Shown here piece by piece: positions 25,285 to 34,188 of a DNA stretch of 64,000 nucleotides. The DNA comes from Lentihominibacter butyricus (lineage in GTDB: Bacteria > Bacillota > Clostridia > Peptostreptococcales > Anaerovoracaceae). The position numbers were made by a program, and so were the translations under genes. The notes below the pieces were generated by a model that was given only the letters and a program-made list of their open reading frames with translations, was not told where the DNA came from and made no database searches. The stretch covers positions 124,001 to 188,000 of the forward strand of contig NZ_JAOQJP010000003.1 in NCBI RefSeq assembly GCF_025567305.1, written 5' to 3'. Each line of letters starts with the position of its first letter. Positions within the stretch are counted from its first letter, which is position 1.

Positions 25285-27528
25285 CTACTGCCTAATGAAT
25301 GACGGCACTTCCGACTGCGGCAGGAACATGTATCTGTACATATCATCACCTGAAAGCTTGACCGCCGCCAGGTATCCACCGCCGCTCATGTAGTATCCAT
25401 CCCTGAGTCCTGCCGCGACCTCTGCTATGTCGTCACTGTCATCTATAACGTATTTATCCCCGAAGTCCTTCTGTATCATGAACTCGTCCGCACTGTCTGC
25501 GCAGTACGCCATGAAATACATCCCGATCGGATAGTCAGGCGCATTGATGCCGATATACGGATCCATGCGCTGGAGTATTATCGATTCTATCTGCTGCTCT
25601 TCCTTCACGTATTCCAGCAGCTCGTTGTCCTCGAGCCACCTGAGCGTGTTCTCGTATCGTGACGTCACGTAGATGAACGCATTGTTGAGATGATACGAGA
25701 AATACAGGCTGTCATCGTCTCCTGACTGCGTGAACATGATCACGGCTTCTGTCTTCTCTTCAGGAAAATACCGTTCTTTCACGCTCATCACGCTCATGTC
25801 CTGCCAGATCGCCGCCAGCAGCTGCGCCCTGCGGTCTTCTCCGAGCGTCACTTCATACGTATCAGTCATGGTGTCATCTGTCAGATATACCGTTCCGTTG
25901 TCATAAGCCTGCTTTGTCAGCGACTCGGGATTCCCCTCCTCGGCATATGCGAACAGCTCCGCCTGACCTGCCTTCACTTCATCGAGTTCTTCTATATCCA
26001 GCATCTTCTCGAGCTGACCGTATGAAGCTCTGTCGTAGTACCATGTATGCTCAGTGCCGTCGCTATCCACATATGAGAATGTGATATCGTACGGTATGAC
26101 CGTGTCTTCAGCGTTTTTCGAACCTTTCATAGGCTCTCTGCCGGATTCTTCGAACATCATCTGAAGCTCACGCACAGTATCTATAGAATCATCCTCATGC
26201 AGGCTCAGCCGGCTCGACACGTAATATCCGTGACCCGTGCTGCTGCCCATCGCCTCTTCATACATGCCTGACGGAGCCCCTGCATAATTGACTTTCGCTT
26301 CCGTGATGTCCGCGTTCGCATCCTTCAGAAAACGTTCCGTGCCTCCGAAAAATCCTGTCGCAAACACTATGCATATCACACCCGTGACTGCCAGCTGTAT
26401 CAGTGCGCCGGTCAGCTGAGTGCGGACCTTTATACGTCCGAATATGCCCGCTTTTTTCCAGAACAGATGCATCGCCGCAAATGCCAGTATACCCAGGATG
26501 ACCGCCAGCACTGTGCTGTAGTCGAAGATATATGCAAACACCAGTGCGAACATCATGAAGCCGGTCAGCGCTGCGGTTATTTCTGCAAAGATCCTGCAGC
26601 TGCCTGTTATGCCTGCGTTTTCCGCCTTCCATTTCTTAAGGATCCACCATGCCAGCACCACCAGTGCCGCCAGCACTGCGGCCCACACTGCGGCGATCCA
26701 CCAGGACACAGCCTCAGGCGTATCAGTGCTCAGCGGCCGCATGAACTGCGCATGAGTTTCCAGCTGCCCTTTGAAAAACAGCAGCGGATTCAGTATCGAA
26801 AAACGTTCCAGCAGAGATTCACCGATCTGCTCGGTCCCTGAATATGCCACTACTCCCCAGGCATTTCCCCAGTAGAGCTTTTTCATCAGTATGTTGACCC
26901 CGCAGCATATGACCGTCGGTATCGACATGCCGCACGCCCAGTAGATCACCATCTCCATCAGATTGCCCGACAGCAGGCTCATTATCACGGCCACTGTGCA
27001 GCTGACTGCCGCCATCAGGAACAGCCCGATACACAGGAACACCGCATTCCTCACCAGGCACTGATATCCGCCTACTGCGCTTATATTGAGCGCGACGGAA
27101 ACTGCCACCGGTATCACTGTCATCAGCGCCAGCATCACGAATGCAGTGGCGAGTCTGTCTATGAAAAGCCTCGTTCTCGTGATACCCATCGAAAAGAAGA
27201 TCGTGGTCTCCTTCTTGTCCTGCACGAAACGGAACATCGAGCTTCCGGCAACGAGTCCCATCACTACTGCCGCCACCATCACAGGAATGAACGCATCGTC
27301 ATTTATCAGCCTGAACTTGAGCTGATCGTGAGTGACCTCGATATTGTAGATGGAGTCTCCCGGCAGCCCCGCCGTGAAAAACGGTATCAGTATCAGGAAT
27401 ATCACCGTTCCCGCCAGAAAGATCCATCCGTTCCGGCCAAGCACAAAAGCCGTGTCATGTTTCCATATATTCAGTTTTCCGGCCGCCCCGCGGCTTTTAT
27501 CTGAAGATCTTTTCCCAGTCAGCGTCAC
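25285..27528 (-). CDS. ABC-type membrane protein with large C-terminal extracytoplasmic domain
   Basis: 747 residues. The first 430 are hydrophobic, with about ten helices like an ABC-2/bacitracin-exporter permease (VQDKKETTIFFSMGITRTRL is the coupling loop). The last 320 are soluble and acidic, probably outside the cell, ending MYRYMFLPQSEVPSFIRQ. It starts with GTG and overlaps the preceding ATPase gene by 32 bases, so the two form one transporter. No ATG is near enough to give a better start. It is wedged between the surface proteins and the FecCD importer. It may move ligand, export the surface proteins' partner, or act as a sensor; I cannot decide. Confidence 0.7.
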   Translation of the reverse strand: MTLTGKRSSDKSRGAAGKLNIWKHDTAFVLGRNGWIFLAGTVIFLILIPFFTAGLPGDSIYNIEVTHDQLKFRLINDDAFIPVMVAAVVMGLVAGSSMFRFVQDKKETTIFFSMGITRTRLFIDRLATAFVMLALMTVIPVAVSVALNISAVGGYQCLVRNAVFLCIGLFLMAAVSCTVAVIMSLLSGNLMEMVIYWACGMSIPTVICCGVNILMKKLYWGNAWGVVAYSGTEQIGESLLERFSILNPLLFFKGQLETHAQFMRPLSTDTPEAVSWWIAAVWAAVLAALVVLAWWILKKWKAENAGITGSCRIFAEITAALTGFMMFALVFAYIFDYSTVLAVILGILAFAAMHLFWKKAGIFGRIKVRTQLTGALIQLAVTGVICIVFATGFFGGTERFLKDANADITEAKVNYAGAPSGMYEEAMGSSTGHGYYVSSRLSLHEDDSIDTVRELQMMFEESGREPMKGSKNAEDTVIPYDITFSYVDSDGTEHTWYYDRASYGQLEKMLDIEELDEVKAGQAELFAYAEEGNPESLTKQAYDNGTVYLTDDTMTDTYEVTLGEDRRAQLLAAIWQDMSVMSVKERYFPEEKTEAVIMFTQSGDDDSLYFSYHLNNAFIYVTSRYENTLRWLEDNELLEYVKEEQQIESIILQRMDPYIGINAPDYPIGMYFMAYCADSADEFMIQKDFGDKYVIDDSDDIAEVAAGLRDGYYMSGGGYLAAVKLSGDDMYRYMFLPQSEVPSFIRQ

Positions 27529-28414
27529 GTTCTTTCCTTTCCATGCGGAAAAATTCCTCCAGCTGCACCGGTCTCACCTGTATATTCTCTGCGCCCGCAG
27601 CCTGCAGCTTGCGGCGCGCATGCTCTTCCGAGGCATGGATTATACAGTAGTACCGTGCACTGTCCGTCTTTTCATCCGAAATATCTATTCTTTCTATCAG
27701 CTCTATCTCACCGATATCGATCGAGTCGACATCGCCCGCATAAGTGACTTCGCATGCCTGATAGCTTTTTCTCATCTGTCCGGTCGAATCATCGAAGGTC
27801 AGCCTGCCTTCATGCAGCATCCCTATGTGATCCGCCAGGTCTTCCAGCTCCTTCAGATTGTGAGATGTCACAAGGATCGTTGCTCCCCTGTTTTTTACAT
27901 AAAACCTGAACATGTCTCTGACCTGTATTCTCATGGAATAGTCGAGACCGTCGAACGCCTCATCCAGGAAAAGGTATGCAGGTCGTGTGGAAAACGCCAG
28001 TATCAGGCTCGCCTGTCGCTGCATGCCCTTCGAAAACCTGCTTATTTTCATGGACGGATCCACTCCGAACCATTCCACCAGTCCGTTGAAGGTTTCGTCG
28101 CTCCAGTCAGGGTAATAGCCCGAGTAGAACTTTCTCATCCTGTTCAGCGATGACTGCAGGAAAAACGACGCCTCCTCCGTCATGAAAAAACACTGCTGCT
28201 TTACAGCCGGATTTTCATAGACAGGCTGTCCGTTTATCAGAGCACGCCCTGAATCAGGCCTGTAGATCCCGCACATTATTTTGAGGAGCGTGGTCTTGCC
28301 GACTCCGTTATAGCCTATAAGACCGTATATCTCTCCTTTTTTCACAGTCAGGCTCACGTCCGAAAGGACCGTGAAATCACCGAAGCTTTTTGTGATATTT
28401 TCTGCCGATATCAT
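27497..28414 (-). CDS. ABC transporter ATP-binding protein, exporter type
   Basis: 305 residues. Walker A is GYNGVGKTT (about residue 36), the signature region is degenerate (ISRFSKGMQRQ) and Walker B is YLFLDEAFDGLD, with alanine in place of the usual proline after the glutamate. This is the YtrB/ABC-2 style ATPase. It starts 1 base after the surface-protein gene stops and overlaps the membrane protein at 25285. Together they make a second ABC system inside the importer locus. The last 75 residues are a non-conserved extension. Confidence 0.87.
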   Translation of the reverse strand: MISAENITKSFGDFTVLSDVSLTVKKGEIYGLIGYNGVGKTTLLKIMCGIYRPDSGRALINGQPVYENPAVKQQCFFMTEEASFFLQSSLNRMRKFYSGYYPDWSDETFNGLVEWFGVDPSMKISRFSKGMQRQASLILAFSTRPAYLFLDEAFDGLDYSMRIQVRDMFRFYVKNRGATILVTSHNLKELEDLADHIGMLHEGRLTFDDSTGQMRKSYQACEVTYAGDVDSIDIGEIELIERIDISDEKTDSARYYCIIHASEEHARRKLQAAGAENIQVRPVQLEEFFRMERKERDADWEKIFR

Positions 28415-28415
28415 G

Positions 28416-29660
28416 TTACTCTTCGACCTCTTCTGTTTCTTCCAAAGGTTCTGCCGGTGTTTTCTTTCTGTTCTTCACGATGTATGCTGCTGCAAGCACC
28501 GCTATCAGCACTGCTGCTGCGATGCCGATCCACACTCCCGTATGACTGCCTTTTTCTTCTTTTACCGTTTCCTTCGCCACATCCCATTTTTCTGTGGAAA
28601 GTATGTATTTATCGGCTTCTCCGTACATTGTGCTGCATGTCACGTATCCGTTCTCAACACTCAGTTCATCCTCTATTGCCCTGGCGCCGTTTTCCTTGTC
28701 GAACGAATACAGGTAAAGCTTGTCCGAATCCTTGAACCAGTCTGCCACTCTGATGTAAGTGCTCGCCTTGCCCGGCAGCGCCTCCTTGTCGCCTCTCTGT
28801 ATATACAGTGAATCGGATTTTGAGCCGTATTTGCAGCCTTTGAATGCCTCCCGGCTGAATTCGAGGTTGAGATCCATATCTCTCGGTTCAGTCACATCTT
28901 TTCCTGCGAATTCCCAGGCGTAGAGGATCGTATCTGCGTCGTCCTTCTTCTGGAAGTCGACAAAGTCGCCTTTCCCCTTGATACTTTCAAGCGCGTCTTT
29001 TCCGGTCTTTCCGTCAGGTATCATCACGAAACTGATCTTGCCGCGGTCGCTGTCCACCGTCTTTGTCGTTCCTTCGGTTTCGTTTTCCTTTTCGTTTTTA
29101 TCACTTTTCTTTGATTTGTTTTTCTTTGCCGGTTTTGCTGACACCTGTCCTGAGGAAGCTGTTGTCGCCTGTGTCGCAGCCTGCGTGCTGTCACTTACCG
29201 TCACGTATATGCTCGTCGATGTGCTCGTGAACTGCCTGAGCGATGCAGTGACCGTTATCGTAGCGCTGCCGGGCGAAATGCCGGTGATATACACAGTGCT
29301 GCCGCTGCACGACGCAGTCGCTACACTCGTATTGCTCGAATATGCGTTGGCATATGCATAGTATGTCATATATGTAGTTCCTGCGCATTTACATTCTCCA
29401 TTCGCATCAAGGCAGTCTTTCTCACCGCAGATCTGCGGACATTCCGCCATGCCGCAGCCCGGAAGCTGAGAACTTGATGCCGGAGAAAATGAAAGGCTGA
29501 CTGCTGCCGAGCCTCCCTGCGATACAGATACACTGCTCTGCCCCGCATACACTCCCACACTTCCTCTCTGGAAATATGCGAATGAGTCGGAACACGTCAT
29601 CACTCCTGTTATCAGCAGAGCCAGTACGAATATCAGACTCCGCTTAGCTGTCTTTTTCAT
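28416..29660 (-). CDS. Membrane-anchored surface protein with six-cysteine Ig-like domain
   Basis: 414 residues. A signal peptide (about 1-28) precedes an Ig-like domain (about 35-157). Cysteines 69, 74, 78, 83, 90 and 92 have exactly the spacing C-x4-C-x3-C-x4-C-x6-C-x-C found in the protein at 20251. Flanks are also alike: a GCxMxxCP core and PGSATITVTASL against GEAKITVTASL. A lysine/glutamate-rich linker (about 170-205) leads to a second domain (about 208-365). A transmembrane helix (about 375-395) and short acidic cytoplasmic tail end the protein; there is no sorting motif. It is directly upstream of the second ABC system. A metal- or cofactor-binding receptor is my inference. Confidence 0.7.
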   Translation of the reverse strand: MKKTAKRSLIFVLALLITGVMTCSDSFAYFQRGSVGVYAGQSSVSVSQGGSAAVSLSFSPASSSQLPGCGMAECPQICGEKDCLDANGECKCAGTTYMTYYAYANAYSSNTSVATASCSGSTVYITGISPGSATITVTASLRQFTSTSTSIYVTVSDSTQAATQATTASSGQVSAKPAKKNKSKKSDKNEKENETEGTTKTVDSDRGKISFVMIPDGKTGKDALESIKGKGDFVDFQKKDDADTILYAWEFAGKDVTEPRDMDLNLEFSREAFKGCKYGSKSDSLYIQRGDKEALPGKASTYIRVADWFKDSDKLYLYSFDKENGARAIEDELSVENGYVTCSTMYGEADKYILSTEKWDVAKETVKEEKGSHTGVWIGIAAAVLIAVLAAAYIVKNRKKTPAEPLEETEEVEE

Positions 29661-29704
29661 TTCAGTTACCTCCGATAGTTTTCATGATCGACTTGATTTT
29701 CCCG

Positions 29705-30541
29705 TTACTTTATCGATCTGCCGTTTATCTTCCTGTACGAATATATATCTATGTCAAGCTCTGCATCAGAGCCCTGTTTTTCTACTGTTATGATGTTTTT
29801 TGAACACGATACGGAGTATTCAGCTCCGTAATTGTTCTGCAGGGTCTCGACTATCCCTGCCGCTATATCTCTGTCGTTTTCTGCGAGGAATTCGTGACCG
29901 TGCACTGCTGCGTACCCATCCAGCATTTCCAGCGCTCTGGTCTCCGAAACCGGTACCTCTTCACCGTTTTCGGTTATGCCGACCCATGCGATGCTTCGTA
30001 TGTTCCAGATCGAATCCACGGATTTCACGACTTTGCCGGGTTCTGACGATACCGTTGACAGACTTACTCCCGACGGTATCAGCGCTTCCAGTGTAAAGTC
30101 CTGCACTGCGTACTTTTCATCGGCACTTCTGATACACGAAATACCTTTTTCTTTTTCCGCGGGTCCGATCTTCAGGATGCCTTTCGTGACCGCATCCACC
30201 GGGATCTTTATCCTTGCCGTATTTTCATCGTCCCCGGCCGTAAACTCGCACTCGTCGTCTTTCACTCGTTCATCTGAGATTGTGATACGCAGATCGCTGC
30301 ATTTTTCATCTGTGACCGCGATCTCCCTGTCGAATATCAGATCCGCCGTGACATACTGACTGTCCTCCGAACCCTCGCTGTATGACCCGACCGCCACATC
30401 CTCGAGCTGCGGCGAGTATTCAGCATCCGTTTTTACGCTGCCGCACGATGCCAGCATCGCTGCTGATACGACAGCTGTCGCCGCTGCCATGAACATCCTG
30501 CGGATCATCGTACATCTGTTTCCTGCTTTGTTTCTGTCCAT
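29705..30541 (-). CDS. Secreted lipoprotein of the importer locus
   Basis: 278 residues from the ATG at 30541, or 267 from the ATG at 30508 (MIRRMFMAA), which would give an ideal lipoprotein signal and also has AGGAAA upstream. The lipobox MLASC is clear in both. The mature part has a beta-rich domain starting SQYVTADLIFDREIAV, then a C-terminal segment (DRDIAAGIVETLQNNYG ... YSVSCSKNIITVEK). That segment resembles the added N-terminal domain of the binding protein at 22865 in its helix-strand pattern and VSC motif. It is not a known binding-protein fold. Its position suggests it assists ligand capture. Confidence 0.65.
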   Translation of the reverse strand: MDRNKAGNRCTMIRRMFMAAATAVVSAAMLASCGSVKTDAEYSPQLEDVAVGSYSEGSEDSQYVTADLIFDREIAVTDEKCSDLRITISDERVKDDECEFTAGDDENTARIKIPVDAVTKGILKIGPAEKEKGISCIRSADEKYAVQDFTLEALIPSGVSLSTVSSEPGKVVKSVDSIWNIRSIAWVGITENGEEVPVSETRALEMLDGYAAVHGHEFLAENDRDIAAGIVETLQNNYGAEYSVSCSKNIITVEKQGSDAELDIDIYSYRKINGRSIK

Positions 30542-30678
30542 TTTCACCTGAGTTTTCTATTGTATTAACGCTCTTTATAAAGGGAATATGGAGACCGAAA
30601 CACTGTCCGATCTCCTGCTTTCCCCTGTTGCTTTATTTGACATAATGAAAGTAAGTGTATTGCATAGTTATATGTTTC

Positions 30679-32250
30679 TTATCTGCTTCTGCCTGCATTC
30701 TTTTTTCTGAATGCTATCACAGTACCGCCTGCAGCTGCTGCAAGGATCAGTGCTCCCGCCCACAGCATGATGCTGAAATCATCACCGGTAGCTGTGCCGC
30801 TGCTTGGATCTTTTTTCCCGTCAGTCTTTCCTGTATCTGCAGGTGTTTTCGGCTGTGTAAATTCCGCACTTACGATATCGCTTGGCATCATGCCGTTCTT
30901 TACAGCATATGCTTTTACTACTGCGGCCTTTTCAAGAGTAAAAGTTCCTTTATATTCTATTCTGGTATCGCTGCTCTTCGGATCGCTTCCGTCTGTCGTG
31001 TAGTAGATCACAGCATCCTCTGTTTCACAGCTTATCGAAACTTTCTGCTTGTCCTTGAATTCGCCTCCGTTAGGAGTGATAACAGGTGCTGCAGTCTTTT
31101 CACCTTCGATCACGTCCATGCCGAACACTGTATAAGTCGCCGACCACGTAGTCGTCTCCCCTGCGACCTTAGTGCTGTCCTCAGGATCCATCGCGATACC
31201 GAACAGGAATCTGAACGTGTTTTCCTTTGCAATGAGGCTGTCATATGCACCGGCAGGCTTTGTCTGATCGCTCCTGAAGATCACTTCATCATACTGATAT
31301 GCGATCATCGGATCCACCTTGGTCTTGTCAGCTCCGCCAAGAGCCGTCTTCACACCATCATCGAATCTTCCACCGCTGAGCAGAGTGTTCCTGAGCGATT
31401 CGTCTGTATATACTCCCGGGAATGCATATCTGTCCTGCATCAGATGTTCATATGTGAATATACCTCTAGAGTAGTATGCATCCTCCGTAGTGCTGTCATT
31501 TGACTCCTTTGCGCTGTCATTAGTTCTCAGCTTCAGCGTCATCCCCTGTTCAAAAGTTATCCCGGCTGCCTTGAAGATGTCGTTTATATCAGCTCCCTGT
31601 GCTCTGAACACAGTCAGACCTCTCATACCGCAGATAGTGTTGTACCACTTGTCCTCACCGCTGCTCATCTGCTTTATCTCGTCTTTTGTAAAGGTCTTTG
31701 CAGTCTTCACATTGCCGTCTTTGTCGATCAGCCTTACCTGCAGTGTCTCCGCACCGTACATCGTAGCCGTGAAGTCTGCCTGTAATGAGCCTTTATCACC
31801 CGATGTATCGAGCTTTACAGTAAATGTCTTTGTACGTTCTGCTGTTGATACGTTGAGTATCGGATCTTCTGCTGTACGCTTGAGGCTCAGCACCATCCTG
31901 TATGACATTTCTCCTGTCTTCCTGTCTTTTACAGTATCTGCTTTTATCGACCACTGCTCTGCCGTCAGCTCCTTCGCTTTACCGTCAGCTATGATAGTCA
32001 CTTTCTCCACCGCTTCGGCATAGCCTTCGAGCTCTGCCAGCTTCTCCTCATCTGTCTTGCCTGCCCACGTATCATCTCCGCTGTACGTGAGATTGATCTT
32101 CAGCGGATCACCCGTGTAGCGCAGCGTTACATTTTCCGCAGATATCGACGGCTGCGTCGTTTCTGCCGCCATCGCAGTCACCGGAGCCATCACACCGAGG
32201 ATCATTATCGCACTCAGTACGAAGGCCAGCATTTTTTTCGAAAATTTCAT
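30679..32250 (-). CDS. Surface protein with chitobiase-C-like domain and sorting-like tail
   Basis: 523 residues. A signal peptide ends near AMA (residue 28). The central region (about 190-390) includes YNTICGMRGLTVFRAQGAD followed by a G-A-D-I-x-x-I-F-x-x-A-G-I pattern, reminiscent of the G-V-x-L-x-x-L-L-x-x-A-G motif of sulfite-oxidase-like domains. Residues about 395-475 are a CHB_HEX_C-like beta domain (APVITPNGGEF, IYYTTDGSDP). The tail TATGDD, hydrophobic helix and RKKNAGRSR resembles a wall-sorting signal. The ATG follows AAAGGAGGAG. It is probably anchored on the cell surface with the other proteins of the locus. Confidence 0.65.
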   Translation of the reverse strand: MKFSKKMLAFVLSAIMILGVMAPVTAMAAETTQPSISAENVTLRYTGDPLKINLTYSGDDTWAGKTDEEKLAELEGYAEAVEKVTIIADGKAKELTAEQWSIKADTVKDRKTGEMSYRMVLSLKRTAEDPILNVSTAERTKTFTVKLDTSGDKGSLQADFTATMYGAETLQVRLIDKDGNVKTAKTFTKDEIKQMSSGEDKWYNTICGMRGLTVFRAQGADINDIFKAAGITFEQGMTLKLRTNDSAKESNDSTTEDAYYSRGIFTYEHLMQDRYAFPGVYTDESLRNTLLSGGRFDDGVKTALGGADKTKVDPMIAYQYDEVIFRSDQTKPAGAYDSLIAKENTFRFLFGIAMDPEDSTKVAGETTTWSATYTVFGMDVIEGEKTAAPVITPNGGEFKDKQKVSISCETEDAVIYYTTDGSDPKSSDTRIEYKGTFTLEKAAVVKAYAVKNGMMPSDIVSAEFTQPKTPADTGKTDGKKDPSSGTATGDDFSIMLWAGALILAAAAGGTVIAFRKKNAGRSR

Positions 32251-32336
32251 CTTCCCTCTCCTCCTTTAACCATTCATTTTACCGGCTGAAACCGGTATCG
32301 CCTGCTTTTTACACTTCTTATACTTTCATAAATATG

Positions 32337-33812
32337 TCAGTTCAGATATATCCTTATCAGCGTACAGTCTCCTGCTGTCTCTACACGTTCACCGCCGTAA
32401 TAGCCGTCAAGATTTCCAAAGCATGCAGTGAACGGGCCGCTGTGGTTCTTTACAACGCCCACTTCAGTATCTATCCCCTTCTTTTCAAGAGACTGATTCA
32501 GCTGATCGTATGCCACATAAGCCTTGCTCTCATGATCATGCTCTTTCAGGATCGGATACCCGTTCTTTACACACGATATCACCGGGATCGCGCCCGGGAT
32601 CTTCACCCCGTCACGCGTCATGATGTAGTATGCACTGTCATTGTTCTTATGATCGAAATACTTCAGATCTTCCACAGTGTTGTACACCTCGCCGTCTCTT
32701 CCGACAAGTTCGGCCCTTCCGTCAAGAGTGCTCACTCCGGCTTTCTTTTTAAGGAGCCACAGAAAATCGACCCCTTCAAAGTAGTCGGTCCATCCGCCTG
32801 CGCCCGCATACGAAAATGTCTTCTCATCTCCGAGTGTTCCGTAATAACCGCCATGCACTTTTGACGGATTTTCCCTCATCAGGTCTTCGATCTCCGCAGT
32901 CGTAAGTTCCACGACTCTGTCCGGTCCGCGATATGCCGTATCTTTGTGGTATACTTCTATCGTAAATGTGCAGTCCAGTGAATCTTTATACAGCTTGCGA
33001 TCATGAAAACCGTACTCCGGGTCTTCAGGCGTCCTGCCTTTTCCTGCAGTCATGGACTTTACAGGAAACTGTTCCTTGAGTTTTCCGTCTTTGAAAACCA
33101 TCAGCATCACCGCCTGATCATCATCGCGGCCCTGCTCCTGCAGAGCAAATGGACCTTCACCGCTTCCCGTGGCCAGTATCGCCTTGTATTTGCTGCCGGA
33201 AAGCTTCTTATATGAAAATGTTTTTTTGTTTTCGTCTTTGTCTTCAAAAAGAATATTAAGCTTTTTCGTATTTTTATCTATACCGCAGAGATCGAGAAAT
33301 TTTATAAGATCGACCCCGTAGTATCCAGCGTTTTCTGCGAGGAGCCCGAGCGCATTCATCTTGCTGTTTACAAATGATATCCTTATCAGCTCCTCGAGAT
33401 CCCTGACCGAATAAATCGATTCCTCAGGCATAGCATTGCCTGTGAGCGTTATCGCATAGTAGATCTGATCTCCATACTGTGATCCGTATTTTCCCAGATC
33501 TGAAATGTACAGCTTGTCTATGATCTGCTGTTCATGATCTGATGGCGATCTGTCTTCTTCAGTTACTTTGACCTTAAGCGAGGTCTCATGCGATTCACCG
33601 TCCGCATCCTCTTTGTGTGATCCATGTGACTCAGAAGGTTCTGCGTTTTCAATGCTGCTACTGCCCGAATCGCTTTGCAAAGCACCCCTGCCTTCTGTAT
33701 CTGTGTCGCTTTTTTCACAACCCGTCACTGCAAGAGTAAACAGCACCACAATAGCAATGAAAAGGATCCTCAACACATACTTGTAATGCTTTGCGCTTTT
33801 CTGGTAATACAT
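32337..33812 (-). CDS. Lipoprotein with two sulfite-oxidase-like (molybdopterin-domain-like) segments
   Basis: 491 residues, lipidated on Cys32 (LAVTGC). An acidic low-complexity stretch (33-95) follows. Two segments carry the same motif: YYGVDLIKFLDLCGI at 164-178 and YFEGVDFLWLLKKKAGV at 344-360. This is the G-V-x-L-x-x-L-L-x-x-A-G pattern typical of the oxidoreductase molybdopterin-binding fold, but I do not see the cofactor cysteine in its usual place, so the domains may be non-enzymatic. It is the most upstream gene of the minus-strand importer locus. A role in ligand binding or extracellular redox is possible but unproven. Confidence 0.6.
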   Translation of the reverse strand: MYYQKSAKHYKYVLRILFIAIVVLFTLAVTGCEKSDTDTEGRGALQSDSGSSSIENAEPSESHGSHKEDADGESHETSLKVKVTEEDRSPSDHEQQIIDKLYISDLGKYGSQYGDQIYYAITLTGNAMPEESIYSVRDLEELIRISFVNSKMNALGLLAENAGYYGVDLIKFLDLCGIDKNTKKLNILFEDKDENKKTFSYKKLSGSKYKAILATGSGEGPFALQEQGRDDDQAVMLMVFKDGKLKEQFPVKSMTAGKGRTPEDPEYGFHDRKLYKDSLDCTFTIEVYHKDTAYRGPDRVVELTTAEIEDLMRENPSKVHGGYYGTLGDEKTFSYAGAGGWTDYFEGVDFLWLLKKKAGVSTLDGRAELVGRDGEVYNTVEDLKYFDHKNNDSAYYIMTRDGVKIPGAIPVISCVKNGYPILKEHDHESKAYVAYDQLNQSLEKKGIDTEVGVVKNHSGPFTACFGNLDGYYGGERVETAGDCTLIRIYLN

Positions 33813-34063
33813 TGCCTTGTCCTCTGATAAAATTCATTCAATTATTACATAATCTACACATAACTTTTATGCCGTTTGATAGTATCAACAAAACTCTCAT
33901 CTGTCGTTTGTCGAAACAACCGACGCCTGCCAAAAATGTTTTTGCGACAACATCAATCCTCTCGGATATCGCATTGAGCAAAATCGTTACATATCAGCAG
34001 CAAAAAGATCGTGAGCAATTGATAAAATCGGAGAACACGATCAGACGGGATAAATCAACAATA
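33813..34063. other. Intergenic region without a convincing gene
   Basis: AT-rich DNA between the lipoprotein gene and the terminator of the collagen-like gene. It must hold the promoter of the importer locus (TTGATA and several TAT-rich -10 candidates lie near 33840-33890 on the minus strand). An open frame on the plus strand has no ribosome site and no recognisable protein, so I do not call it. Confidence 0.4.
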
Positions 34064-34108
34064 GAAAAAACTGCCCTGTCAACAGCTTTTACACTATCGA
34101 CAGGGCAG
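34064..34108 (-). terminator. Terminator of the collagen-like gene
   Basis: CTGCCCTGTC (34071-34080) pairs perfectly with GACAGGGCAG (34099-34108), and a run of six T follows on the minus strand. It lies about 80 bases after the stop codon. Confidence 0.85.
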
Positions 34109-34188
34109 ATTTTATTCATCCAGATTTGTTCATCGTATATCAGGATCAAGTTTAGCAGTTATTATTGTGCATATCGCAATCTACGCTT

